64,000 bases of DNA from Clostridia bacterium (GCA_029239935.1 JARBTY010000001.1:17251-81250); one strand, 5' to 3'; counted from the first letter of the stretch, positions 36,876 to 44,902 are shown. Numbers and translations are program-made. Notes: a model not told the origin generated them from the sequence alone.

Positions 36876-37682
36876 TTGAAACGTAACCGTAAAGTCAATC
36901 GATTGAAACGCTTTATTTATATTGGAGAGATTCTTTTAGTATTATGCGTGTGGATGGTTTCTTTGGTGAGATATGCTGATTCGGAATGCGATATGAGCGT
37001 ACCGAATGAGAGTGTGCAATCAAGAGATGAAGCGCTGACAGAGAGTCTCACTGAGAGTGCATTGCCTACGTTACCTACGAGAGAACCACGTGAGAGCGCA
37101 CTGCCTGCGAGCGAGTCATCAGCAAGCGTCACGTATACAAGCAAGTCATCGAAAGACGTTTTGCTTGTAAACACCGAAAATCCTCTGCCAGAAGATTTTC
37201 ACCCTGAAAATCTTGTAAATCTTTATATTCAAAGAAATAAGCATTTTCAGTTGGCGAAAGCTGACATTGAAGTTTGTGAAACTGTTTTTGATTCAATGGA
37301 GGCAATGTTTGCAGCAGCACAGAGTGACAGTGTGAGTGGCTTCATTATTACCAGCGGATATCGTTCGTATGAAGAACAAAAAGAGATTTACTCAAAAACC
37401 ACAGACGGAACTGCGGCAAAACCTGGCACAAGTGAGCATGAAACCGGACTTGCCTTTGACGTGACAGCGATGGGTAATGAAAATTTTGAATTAACCCCAC
37501 AGTTTGAGTGGCTCTCCAAGCATTGTGCAGAGTATGGGTTTGTTATCCGCTATCCGAAAGGCATGGAGGATGTGACGGGCTACCCGTATGAACCGTGGCA
37601 TTATCGCTATGTAGGAGTACCATACGCAAAAGAGATTATGGATGAGAGTATTACGTTGGAAGAATATCAGGAGCAACATTGA
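36876..37682 (+). CDS. D-alanyl-D-alanine carboxypeptidase, VanY/DacB family
   Basis: This 268-residue membrane-anchored zinc peptidase would trim terminal D-Ala from peptidoglycan precursors. An N-terminal helix (residues 12-30) is followed by a Ser/Thr/Glu-rich linker of about 60 residues and the catalytic domain with SGYRSYEEQKEIY, zinc ligands in GTSEHETGLAFD (His and Asp) and EPWHYRYVG (catalytic Glu, third His). The start is TTG 36876, 9 bases after GAGGAGG (36861-36867); the longer frame from 36759 begins inside the terminator and is rejected. Next to VanRS/VanZ-like genes it fits a glycopeptide or cell-wall response module. Confidence 0.88.
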   Translation: MKRNRKVNRLKRFIYIGEILLVLCVWMVSLVRYADSECDMSVPNESVQSRDEALTESLTESALPTLPTREPRESALPASESSASVTYTSKSSKDVLLVNTENPLPEDFHPENLVNLYIQRNKHFQLAKADIEVCETVFDSMEAMFAAAQSDSVSGFIITSGYRSYEEQKEIYSKTTDGTAAKPGTSEHETGLAFDVTAMGNENFELTPQFEWLSKHCAEYGFVIRYPKGMEDVTGYPYEPWHYRYVGVPYAKEIMDESITLEEYQEQH

Positions 37683-37774
37683 GGAGATCTGTCTGCTGAT
37701 GAAGAAAGATTTATTTTACAAGGTTCTGCACCTTCATTCATAAGTAAATGTTAGCGTGTTTTAAGAGAAAATGT

Positions 37775-37818
37775 AAAAATCCTCTATCCCTTCGTTATCA
37801 AGGATAGGTGGATTTTTC
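37775..37818 (+). terminator. Intrinsic terminator after the vanY-like gene
   Basis: AAAAATCC...CTATCC pairs with GGATAG...GGATTTTT (small internal loop), ending in T5. Confidence 0.88.
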
Positions 37819-37837
37819 TATTTTAGTATATAGCATA

Positions 37838-37866
37838 TTGACAATACTACTACTGCGTGATACTAT
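37838..37866 (+). promoter_or_regulatory. Promoter of the padR-DUF1048 operon
   Basis: TTGACA (37838-37843), 17 bases, TACTAT (37861-37866). Confidence 0.75.
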
Positions 37867-37911
37867 ATAGTGGTAGTAAGTAATACTGAATATAAGTAAC
37901 ACTAGATAGTG
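37862..37911 (+). promoter_or_regulatory. Two candidate PadR operators
   Basis: ACTATATAGT (37862-37871, perfect palindrome over the -10) and CACTAGATAGTG (37900-37911, arms CACTA/TAGTG) have centres 39 bases apart and share the flank TAGTGG. PadR regulators usually bind such dyads in their own promoters, so autorepression is likely. Confidence 0.55.
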
Positions 37912-37925
37912 GAGAGGTGATTAAG

Positions 37926-38249
37926 TTGGAAAATATTACAGAAATGTTAAAGGGTGTACTAGAAGGCTGCGTCCTTGAAATCATAAGCCACGAGGAAACC
38001 TATGGTTACGAGATCACGCGACGGCTGAATGCCCTCGGATTTTCAGACGTTGTGGATGGGACAGTTTACACCATTTTGGTGCGGCTTGAGAAGAATAAAC
38101 TCGTGAACATAGAAAAAAAACCATCCGATATGGGGCCACCGCGAAAGTTTTTTACGCTCAACAGCGCGGGGCGTGAGGAGCTGAGGAGGTTCTGGGAAAG
38201 ATGGGAATTCGTATCATCAAAAATTAACGAGTTAAAGGAGAGGAAATAA
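37926..38249 (+). CDS. PadR-family transcriptional regulator
   Basis: This 107-residue regulator is a winged helix with dimerising C-terminal helix. The pattern LEGCVLEIIS...TYGYEITRRL...VVDGTVYTILVRLEKNKLV...PPRKFFTLNSAGREEL is typical of PadR subfamily 2. The start is TTG 37926, 8 bases after GGAGAGG (37911-37917); the GTG at 37917 overlaps that site. The gene overlaps the first DUF1048 gene by one base (TAATG). Palindromes in its promoter suggest autoregulation, and PadR-DUF1048 pairs are commonly found together in Firmicutes. Confidence 0.92.
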   Translation: MENITEMLKGVLEGCVLEIISHEETYGYEITRRLNALGFSDVVDGTVYTILVRLEKNKLVNIEKKPSDMGPPRKFFTLNSAGREELRRFWERWEFVSSKINELKERK

Positions 38250-38596
38250 TGAATTTCTGGGAAAAAATCACAGGAAGCGACATGACTAAAGAATGGAAAA
38301 CTTTTGAATCGCGAGCCAAAATGCTGCCGGATGATTATCAAGCCGCATGGGAAAATATTAATGCCAATCTTTGGCTGCACTCAGATTTCACCGGTCGCAA
38401 CCTCATACCAATGCTTGACGGTGTGCTTGGACTGCTCGAAGAAACGGCTGCGGACGGTCAGAGTGTCCAAGAAGTTTTGGGTGACGATATCAAAGGCTTC
38501 TGTTTGGCGCTGGTCGGCGAAGAAGGGGCAAAGTCTTTTCGCGACAAGTGGCGGGAGCAACTTAACAATAATATCACTAAAAAATTAGGTAAATAG
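38249..38596 (+). CDS. DUF1048 protein (first copy)
   Basis: This 115-residue cytoplasmic helical protein has the DUF1048 layout: a short N-terminal part, KMLPDDYQAAWENI, a central LIPMLDGVLGLLEE helix and the GDDIKGFC segment ending before a basic tail. It is coupled to padR by a one-base overlap. DUF1048 proteins have no established biochemical role; they usually occur with PadR regulators, as here. It is a paralogue of the next gene. Confidence 0.85.
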   Translation: MNFWEKITGSDMTKEWKTFESRAKMLPDDYQAAWENINANLWLHSDFTGRNLIPMLDGVLGLLEETAADGQSVQEVLGDDIKGFCLALVGEEGAKSFRDKWREQLNNNITKKLGK

Positions 38597-38605
38597 GAGG
38601 ATGAA

Positions 38606-38956
38606 ATGAGAATACAAGATATCATCGAAGGCAAAAAAGAGTGGCGAGCGCACATGGCGCGTGTCAAAGCGCTCCCGAAAGATTATCTGATTGTTTATAA
38701 AGAAATTCAAAAATACTTCTATAAGGTTGGCCCTGCTGAGCTAACCGACGGGATAGATTTACTCTCGGGAATTATCGATCTTTTTGAAGAGGGGGCGGCC
38801 TTGGGGAAAGGCGTGCTCGAAGTAACGGGCAGTGATGTAGCGGCTTTCTGCGACGAACTAATCAAAGATTCAAAAACTTACGCTGACATCTATCAAGAAT
38901 CTGTTGGCCAAGAAGTTAACAAGGCAATAAAAAACGTTACTGAGAAGACAAAGTAA
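38606..38956 (+). CDS. DUF1048 protein (second copy)
   Basis: This 116-residue paralogue of the preceding gene has KALPKDYLIVYKEIQKY, DLLSGIIDLFEEGA and VTGSDVAAFCDELI at matching positions. It starts 9 bases after the first copy with AGGAGG upstream. Tandem pairs may form a heterodimer. This is the last gene of the accessory block before the strand switch; I see no clear terminator after it. Confidence 0.85.
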   Translation: MRIQDIIEGKKEWRAHMARVKALPKDYLIVYKEIQKYFYKVGPAELTDGIDLLSGIIDLFEEGAALGKGVLEVTGSDVAAFCDELIKDSKTYADIYQESVGQEVNKAIKNVTEKTK

Positions 38957-38995
38957 AAGAAAGCGGTGAAGGGATTTTGCTTAATTGTATAGGTA

Positions 38996-39097
38996 TTATG
39001 TTCTCACGAACTTTGTGTAATACCCATAGCTGACAACTACTGAAGCTAGCTGAATTGCACATGCAGCAAACCCAACAAAAGTGAAAATTCCATTAAT
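38996..39097 (-). other. Short hydrophobic reading frame directly after the methyltransferase stop
   Basis: In the same frame as the methyltransferase, after its TAG stop, 33 hydrophobic codons follow (core FVGFAACAIQLASVVVSYGYY) before a TAA. A GGAGG lies at the methyltransferase end, but the only start in this frame would be ATT; an ATG in another frame gives 15 codons. It could be a micro membrane protein, a read-through tail or chance. Confidence 0.25.
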
Positions 39098-39700
39098 CTA
39101 TTCCTCCACTTTAACAGCTAAAACGGTATATATAGCATCGTTTATTTTAGCCTTCTTTGCAACTTTAAACCCAATGGACTCCAGTGCTCTTTCAAGTTCA
39201 TCTGAGCCAATACGAATGGACATAGGCGGCCCTTCTATTATCTTCTCGTCCTTTTCATACTCTAGACATAGCAAGTGTCCCCCTGTTTTAAGTACCTCGT
39301 ATACCTTGGTGAGGGCCTTAGAGAGCGAACCAACTTCATGGAGTATTAAGGACGCCATAGTAAAGTCAATACTGTTATTTTGAAGGCTTAAGTCTTCAAG
39401 ATAGTCTTGAATCAGTTCAATATTATGAAGACCTTTTTCTTTTGCCTTTTCTTCTATGACGCTGAGCATGCGCCTATCAGAGTCCAGGGCGTATACTTTG
39501 CTGGACGTGCGCTCTGCCATAGGAATTGTAAAAAAACCTGAACCAGCGCCTACATCGAGTAAAGTATGGTCTTTTTGAATTGGCATTTGACAAATAAGCG
39601 CTTCAGGTGGTATGAGTGTCTCCCTTTGCTTGCTGTCTAAAAAGGCTATTTTGTTTAGAAATTTTTGATCCTGTGGGTGGTGCTGTTGCATATGATTCAT
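39098..39700 (-). CDS. Class I SAM-dependent methyltransferase
   Basis: This 200-residue methyltransferase has motif I LLDVGAGSGFFTIPMA (about residues 39-54), an acidic post-I residue in VYALDSD and the TGGHLLCLEYEKD segment typical of UbiE-like enzymes. The substrate cannot be read from sequence. AGGAGGG (in - orientation) precedes its ATG at 39700. It lies downstream of an Rrf2 regulator on the same strand, but a terminator separates the two, so it probably has its own promoter near 39720-39750. Confidence 0.82.
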   Translation of the reverse strand: MNHMQQHHPQDQKFLNKIAFLDSKQRETLIPPEALICQMPIQKDHTLLDVGAGSGFFTIPMAERTSSKVYALDSDRRMLSVIEEKAKEKGLHNIELIQDYLEDLSLQNNSIDFTMASLILHEVGSLSKALTKVYEVLKTGGHLLCLEYEKDEKIIEGPPMSIRIGSDELERALESIGFKVAKKAKINDAIYTVLAVKVEE

Positions 39701-39752
39701 AAAAACCCTCCTATTAAATATATTGTAGACTATAAATATCTATGATTATATT

Positions 39753-39782
39753 AAAAAATAAGCAGCTACGTTACTGCTTATA
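39753..39782 (-). terminator. Intrinsic terminator after rrf2 (- strand)
   Basis: Read on the - strand, ATAAGCAG and CTGCTTAT form the stem, followed by T6. Confidence 0.88.
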
Positions 39783-39791
39783 ATAACTAGC

Positions 39792-40178
39792 TCATTTTTG
39801 AACAATATCATAAATGAGTTTTTCTTTAAGATGATTCACCATTTTCTCTTCGGATTCTCTCATGACCCCCTCAATGCGACAAGCGTGATTTTCACCCATT
39901 TCACAGGTGAAAAGCGCCCCGCTGCCTTCAATAGCTTGAATGACGTCATAAAAGCTTATTTCGGTCTTAGGTTTTCTAAGACTATAACCTCCATTCACCC
40001 CAGGTGTAGACTGAATGAGGTCCGCCTTCACCAGCTGCGTTAGAATCTTAGACAAGTAGGTAGGTGATATATTCATGTGACTAGCTAGTGGCTGCAGACT
40101 TAAGTTGTCATTGCCTTCTTGCGTAACAAAATAGGCCATGATATGCAAGGCATAATTCGTTGCTTTAGTATATTTCAC
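39792..40178 (-). CDS. Rrf2-family transcriptional regulator
   Basis: This 128-residue regulator has an N-terminal winged helix (YALHIMAYF, HMNISPTYLSKILTQLVKADLI, GVNGGYSLRKP) characteristic of Rrf2. Only two cysteines are in the sensor loop (FTCEMGENHACRIEG), so an IscR-type three-Cys cluster is not evident and a thiol-based sensor like YwnA/HypR is more likely. GGAGGAAA precedes ATG 40178. Its promoter contains an inverted repeat around the -10, suggesting autoregulation. The methyltransferase downstream is a plausible second target. Confidence 0.88.
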   Translation of the reverse strand: MKYTKATNYALHIMAYFVTQEGNDNLSLQPLASHMNISPTYLSKILTQLVKADLIQSTPGVNGGYSLRKPKTEISFYDVIQAIEGSGALFTCEMGENHACRIEGVMRESEEKMVNHLKEKLIYDIVQK

Positions 40179-40209
40179 GGGTTTCCTCCAAAAAGATATT
40201 ATAGAGTGT

Positions 40210-40249
40210 ATTTATCTGTTATTGTATGTGATAAATTTTGTTTTGTCAA
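40210..40249 (-). promoter_or_regulatory. Promoter and inverted-repeat operator of rrf2
   Basis: On the - strand TTGACA (40249-40244), 17 bases, TACAAT (40226-40221). ATTTATC (40210-40216) and GATAAAT (40230-40236) form a 7-base inverted repeat flanking the -10, a probable operator. Confidence 0.65.
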
Positions 40250-40298
40250 TAATTATTTATGCTAATATATGAAAGTGCCATTGATATTAAAAATATTT

Positions 40299-40342
40299 AA
40301 ACCCTCCACTGTCGCACTAGGGTTTTGGGTGTATGCTATAAT
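40299..40342 (+). promoter_or_regulatory. Candidate promoter/dyad upstream of the double-MerR gene
   Basis: AAACCCT (40299-40305) and AGGGTTT (40319-40325) form an inverted repeat just upstream of TATAAT (40337-40342). No consensus -35 is present; MerR promoters often have unusual spacing with a dyad between the elements. Confidence 0.4.
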
Positions 40343-40380
40343 AAGAAATACAATTTGGGAACCAAAGGAGGAGGTGTGGG

Positions 40381-41115
40381 GTGAGAACCTATAGTACTTC
40401 TGAAATTGCCAGGATAATGGGGATACATCCAAACACTATAATGCTATATGAGAAATGGGGCTATATAGCGCCTGTTCCAAGAAAAGAAAATGGCTACAGG
40501 GTCTATACCGAAACACATCTGGAGCAGATAAAATTGGTAAGAATGTCATTAAGAAGCGAATTAATTAAATGTTATATGAAGTTTGAAGTTCAAAATATTA
40601 TAAGAAGTGCAGCACAGGGGGATTTGAAAAAGGCTTTAGAGCTAAGCAGAGAGTATTTAAAACATATACAAAACGAAAAGAATAATGAACTTAAGGTTAT
40701 GAAAATAATCCAACAAATATTAAAGAATAATTCTCAGGAAGAAAAAAATATTTTACTAAATAGGAATGAAGCCGCAAAAAGGCTGGGGGTTTCAATAAAT
40801 GTCATTGTGTACTGGGAGAGAAATGGACTTCTTGAAGTACCAAGAAGTAAAAATGGCTATCGCGTTTATGGGGAGGATGAAATAAAGCAGCTTAGAGTTA
40901 TTAAAGCCTTGAGGAAGGAAAACTATAGCACACAGTGCATAGGAAGTATGCTTGGAAATCTGAAAACTAATAGTGAGGAAAATGATATATTTTTATCTGA
41001 AGAAACAGAGGATCCGGATGAGGGGCTATTGTCTTCACTGTCTGAGGTTGAGCGTAATACAAAGGAATTGATTGGTTATATATGTGAGTTAATAAGTAAA
41101 AAACAGAATGTTTAA
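40381..41115 (+). CDS. Regulator with two tandem MerR-type DNA-binding domains
   Basis: This 244-residue protein contains two MerR winged-helix domains: residues 1-70 (STSEIARIMGIHPNTIMLYEKWG, then ENGYRVYTE) and about 120-190 (RNEAAKRLGVSINVIVYWERNG, then KNGYRVYGE). The linker and the tail after residue 190 are helical and acidic, with no cysteine metal site. Single-domain MerR proteins dimerise through a coiled coil; two DNA-binding domains in one chain is uncommon. GTG 40381 has GGAGGAGG upstream. It is followed closely by the DUF6273 gene, a probable operon partner. Confidence 0.8.
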   Translation: MRTYSTSEIARIMGIHPNTIMLYEKWGYIAPVPRKENGYRVYTETHLEQIKLVRMSLRSELIKCYMKFEVQNIIRSAAQGDLKKALELSREYLKHIQNEKNNELKVMKIIQQILKNNSQEEKNILLNRNEAAKRLGVSINVIVYWERNGLLEVPRSKNGYRVYGEDEIKQLRVIKALRKENYSTQCIGSMLGNLKTNSEENDIFLSEETEDPDEGLLSSLSEVERNTKELIGYICELISKKQNV

Positions 41116-41133
41116 GATAAAAGGATGAGTGCT

Positions 41134-41847
41134 ATGAATAAAGAAAAAAAGACTAGTGAATCAAACTTGGAAGTGCAAAAGACTATGCAAAATGCAAAAC
41201 CTGGAGAAATCATTACTTTCGGTACTTATCCAGAGACTGCAGATGGAAATGATGTAACACCGATTAAGTGGCGGGTACTGCAAAATTCAGGGAGTGAACT
41301 GTTCATTTTGAGCGAGGACATTTTGGACTGCAAGCGGTATCACGGCAAGTCCGCGGATATTAAGTGGCGTGATTGCGTGGATATTACGTGGTATGACTGT
41401 GATTTGCGCAAGTGGCTGAACGATGAATTCTATAATACTGCATTCACTGCCTCAGAAAAGGAGTTTATAAAGACGACTCTTTGCACGGACAACGGAGAAG
41501 GCACCCCCGATACAGAGGACAAGGTTTTTTTGCTTAGTGTTAATGAGATAAAGGATCTATCTGATAAATACGGCAAGGATTTGCGGCGTGCTGGTGGAAC
41601 GGACTTTGCCAAAATGAAAAAATCTGATGGATGCAGTTTATATGTATATGATAAAACGAATAAAGATAACTATATCATCAAAAACGGCGAAGAAGTTGGC
41701 TGTTCTTGGTGGTGGCTGAGAACACAAGGAAACAAGCCGACCCGTGCATTTTTTGTGGGGACAGGCTGCAGTATTCGCAGCTACGCCAATGTCAGTTCTG
41801 CCCGTGACGGCGTGCGCCCAGCTTTAAAAATTAATCTTGTTTTATAA
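41134..41847 (+). CDS. DUF6273-domain protein
   Basis: This 237-residue protein has the DUF6273 pattern: ITFGTYPET...PIKWRVLQ near residue 30, the central DCDLRKWLNDEFYNTAFT, and a C-terminal SWWWLRTQG...VSSARDGVRPALKI. The C-terminal motif resembles the formylglycine-enzyme/C-type-lectin-like fold, but that is only a resemblance. No signal peptide. ATG 41134 is chosen over ATG 41125 because the AAAGG site ends at 41124. Function unknown. Its location after a MerR regulator and before a decayed gene suggests recent rearrangement. Confidence 0.75.
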   Translation: MNKEKKTSESNLEVQKTMQNAKPGEIITFGTYPETADGNDVTPIKWRVLQNSGSELFILSEDILDCKRYHGKSADIKWRDCVDITWYDCDLRKWLNDEFYNTAFTASEKEFIKTTLCTDNGEGTPDTEDKVFLLSVNEIKDLSDKYGKDLRRAGGTDFAKMKKSDGCSLYVYDKTNKDNYIIKNGEEVGCSWWWLRTQGNKPTRAFFVGTGCSIRSYANVSSARDGVRPALKINLVL

Positions 41848-41851
41848 AGGC

Positions 41852-42063
41852 ATGCTGATTTATTTTGAAGAAGCCAAGCTTAAGAAAAAATTGGATTATG
41901 CTAATAAACAAGATATAGAGAAGGTAATACTAGTGGGGCAAGATGAAATGTTTTAGAAGAAGTAAGAAGTATAAAAGTGAACTCATATGTTGTCAGCTCC
42001 AATTAGAATAAGAGATTTCTCGTAAAAAAGCTGGTAGAAATCATAGGTGATATGGTGATATAA
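41852..42063 (+). pseudogene. Decayed C-terminal fragment of a histidyl-tRNA synthetase-like gene
   Basis: From ATG 41852 about 35 codons read through FEEAKLKKKLDYANKQ and VILVGQDEM, resembling the anticodon-binding domain of HisS, then hit TAG. In the neighbouring frame coding-like sequence continues (EEVRSIKVNSYVVSS), again to a stop, and the last stretch RFLVKKLVEIIGDMV resembles a HisS C-terminus. Frameshifts and stops make it non-functional. The matching N-terminal portion is absent; the DUF6273 gene lies where it would be. It is not a copy of the hisZ C-terminus in this window. Confidence 0.5.
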
Positions 42064-42090
42064 TTGAGCCATTAGAGTGGAGGTGTGGCA

Positions 42091-42705
42091 ATGAAAAGGT
42101 ATACATGCCAATGTTGCGGAGCTGATTTAAAGCGATTAAAGAGTAATACCGTGATTTGTGAATTTTGTGGAAGTACTTTTTATCTTGAAGATGGAGAAAA
42201 AATTGTTGATAAAGATGTGACAGATCATCAAGTTTTATCAATTCTAATGGAAGCTGAGAAATATAGGAAAATCAATAATACTAGTGCCGAAATACAAGAA
42301 TTAGTGAAAGCATTAGAAGTGAATAATGATTCTGAAGTTATTTGGACAAAATTAGGCAGAGCATATAGATGTGGAAATCTATATGATAAGGCATTAGAGT
42401 GTTATGAAAAGGCAATTAAATTAAATGCTGAATATGGACAGTCTTATTGTAATATTGGCGCGGTTGCAATCATGCAGAAAAAATATGAAAAGGCGCGCAC
42501 TTATTATGAAAAGGGATTAGCATATTTAGATGGTACTGAATACGATTATCCAGTCTTATTGGCAAATTATGCTTTTGCAATAGGATTGTGTGGAGATAAG
42601 AAAAAGGCTTCACAATTGTTAAATGAGGCTGAAAAGCGTGGCTATAAAGATGCAAAATCCGTCAGGAATCAATTAGGAATAGGTTTATTTAGTCGGTTTT
42701 TCTAG
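42091..42705 (+). CDS. Zinc-ribbon and TPR-repeat protein
   Basis: This 204-residue protein begins with a zinc ribbon (CQCCG at residues 6-10 and CEFCG near residue 24) followed by a helical linker and three or more TPR-like repeats (NNDSEVIWTKLGRAYRCGNLYDKALECYEKAIKL and the two that follow). It is probably a scaffold protein. The ATG at 42091 is chosen because GGAGG lies at 42079-42083; the GTG six bases earlier is too close. No operon partner is evident. Confidence 0.72.
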   Translation: MKRYTCQCCGADLKRLKSNTVICEFCGSTFYLEDGEKIVDKDVTDHQVLSILMEAEKYRKINNTSAEIQELVKALEVNNDSEVIWTKLGRAYRCGNLYDKALECYEKAIKLNAEYGQSYCNIGAVAIMQKKYEKARTYYEKGLAYLDGTEYDYPVLLANYAFAIGLCGDKKKASQLLNEAEKRGYKDAKSVRNQLGIGLFSRFF

Positions 42706-42766
42706 AGTAGATAACTTTAGACGTCTTAGGTTATTATTTCATTATTACATAAGAGGACTGAATAGG

Positions 42767-44902
42767 ATGGAAACCTTACGTGGAGTAGTAGAACGCATTA
42801 CTTACGCAAATGAAGAGACAGGCTATAGTGTTATAAAAATCAAGTGTAAAGGGTATATTGATCTTGTCACTGTTGTGGGTAGCATGGCAACGGTTAATGT
42901 GGGATCGATTATTACCCTCAGAGGCTTTTGGGCAAGTAATCCTAAATACGGAAGGCAATTTGATGCTAAAGAGTGGGAAGAATCCCTTCCGGCAAGTATT
43001 TATGGAATAGAAAAGTATTTAGGAAGCGGCCTCATTAAAGGTATCGGTCCTGTCTATGCTAAAAAGATTGTTAGCCTATTTAAAGAACATACCTTAGATA
43101 TTATAGAGGAAGAGCCAGATAGAATCATAGAAGTGCCAGGTATTGGAAAAAAACGTGTGGAAAAGATTAAAAAAGCCTGGCAAGACCAAAAAGAAATCAA
43201 AAACATTATGATATTTTTACAGTCTTATGGTATTTCTACTGCTTTTGGGAGTCGTATCTATAAGGTTTATGGTAATAACAGTATTGAAGTTGTAAAAGAA
43301 AATCCGTATAAGCTTGCAGATGATGTCTATGGCATAGGGTTTAAAACAGCAGATATGCTAGCCTCTAAGTTAGGAATAGATAAAGATTCGTTTAAAAGAT
43401 GCAGAGCAGGACTATTTTACACACTCAGTCAGCTCTCAGAAGAAGGCCATTGCTACGCTACAAGTGAGCAGCTAGCAGCTAAGTGTGTAGAAATACTAGA
43501 AATAGAAGAAGCAAAGATTGTGATGAGTATGGATCATCTTTTATTAGCAAAAGAACTTATAAAAGAAGAACCTGATATGATCTATTTGCCACCGTTTTAT
43601 TATAGTGAAAAGGGTGTAGCTAGACGATTAAAGCAAATCATGGAAAGTCATAGTCGTAAACAAGTAAAGAGCAGTGATAAGGTTATAGATTTATTGGAGA
43701 AAGATGATAATATCACCTACGATACTATACAACGAGCAGCTATTAGGCAAGCTGAGGCTTCTAAAGTTATGGTACTAACAGGTGGACCGGGCACAGGTAA
43801 AACGACAACGACTCATGGCATTATCAGCTTATTTAAGCACTCTGGTATGGAAGTCCTTTTAACTGCACCTACTGGCAGGGCAGCCAAAAGAATGAGTGAA
43901 GCCACAGGTATGGAAGCAAAGACAATTCACCGCTTATTAGAATGTAAACCACCGGAAGGTTATAAGAAGAATGAGGATAACCTTCTAGAAGGCGATGTGC
44001 TTATTATTGATGAGGCGTCCATGATCGATATTATTCTTATGTATAATTTGCTTAAAGCCGTTCCGGATCACATGATTATTATCATTGTAGGGGATATTGA
44101 TCAGTTACCTTCTGTAGGTGCTGGAAATGTACTGCAAGATATTATTGCATCAGAGGTAATTCCTACTATTAAATTAGAACGTATCTTTAGACAGGCTATG
44201 GGCAGTAAAATTATTACCAATGCTCATAAGATAAACAAAGGGGAAACTCCTGATCTCAAGGGTGGTTCTAATAGTAATTTCTTTTTTATAGAGGAAGAAG
44301 ATAATGAAGGGGTTATTAATACTATCGTTAACCTCTGTACGAAGCGGTTACCTAATTACTACAAAATAAACTCAATACAAGATATTCAAATTCTTACGCC
44401 TATGCAAAGAACAGAAACAGGCGCTGCTAATCTAAATACAGTTCTGCAGTCAGCACTTAATAAAAATCCCCTTTGCTTAAAACGCGGGGCAACTGAATAT
44501 AGACTTTATGATAAAGTGATGCAGATACGTAATAATTATGATAAGGAAGTTTTTAATGGAGATGTAGGTTTTATCTCGGCAATTGATTTAGAGGAAAGAA
44601 TATTAAAGGTGACCTTTGATGATAGAGATATAGAGTATGAGGCATTAGAGTTAGATGAACTTGTGCTTGCATATGCAACAACTATTCATAAAGCACAAGG
44701 AAGTGAATATCCTATTGTGATTATGCCTCTTACATTTAGCCATTACGTTATGCTGCAACGTAATCTCCTCTATACAGGGATAACAAGAGCAAAAAAGGCA
44801 GTGGTTATAGTAGGCAATAAAAATGCTGTTTATGTAGCTGTAAAAAATAATGATGTTAAGAATAGAAATACAAAGCTTGCCGAAATGTTACAAAAGTCAT
44901 AG
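42767..44902 (+). CDS. recD2: RecD2-type SF1 DNA helicase
   Basis: This 711-residue 5'-3' helicase has an N-terminal OB-like region (1-90), helix-hairpin-helix motifs (about 95-190: IKGIGPVYAKKI, EVPGIGKKRVEKI, GIGFKTADMLA), and two RecA-like helicase domains with Walker A GGPGTGKTTTTHG (about residue 340), motif II IIDEASM, GDIDQLPSVGAG and a C-terminal ATTIHKAQGSEYP. RecD2 acts without RecB/RecC in Firmicutes in recombination and repair. AGAGG sits about 10 bases before ATG 42767. Confidence 0.93.
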   Translation: METLRGVVERITYANEETGYSVIKIKCKGYIDLVTVVGSMATVNVGSIITLRGFWASNPKYGRQFDAKEWEESLPASIYGIEKYLGSGLIKGIGPVYAKKIVSLFKEHTLDIIEEEPDRIIEVPGIGKKRVEKIKKAWQDQKEIKNIMIFLQSYGISTAFGSRIYKVYGNNSIEVVKENPYKLADDVYGIGFKTADMLASKLGIDKDSFKRCRAGLFYTLSQLSEEGHCYATSEQLAAKCVEILEIEEAKIVMSMDHLLLAKELIKEEPDMIYLPPFYYSEKGVARRLKQIMESHSRKQVKSSDKVIDLLEKDDNITYDTIQRAAIRQAEASKVMVLTGGPGTGKTTTTHGIISLFKHSGMEVLLTAPTGRAAKRMSEATGMEAKTIHRLLECKPPEGYKKNEDNLLEGDVLIIDEASMIDIILMYNLLKAVPDHMIIIIVGDIDQLPSVGAGNVLQDIIASEVIPTIKLERIFRQAMGSKIITNAHKINKGETPDLKGGSNSNFFFIEEEDNEGVINTIVNLCTKRLPNYYKINSIQDIQILTPMQRTETGAANLNTVLQSALNKNPLCLKRGATEYRLYDKVMQIRNNYDKEVFNGDVGFISAIDLEERILKVTFDDRDIEYEALELDELVLAYATTIHKAQGSEYPIVIMPLTFSHYVMLQRNLLYTGITRAKKAVVIVGNKNAVYVAVKNNDVKNRNTKLAEMLQKS

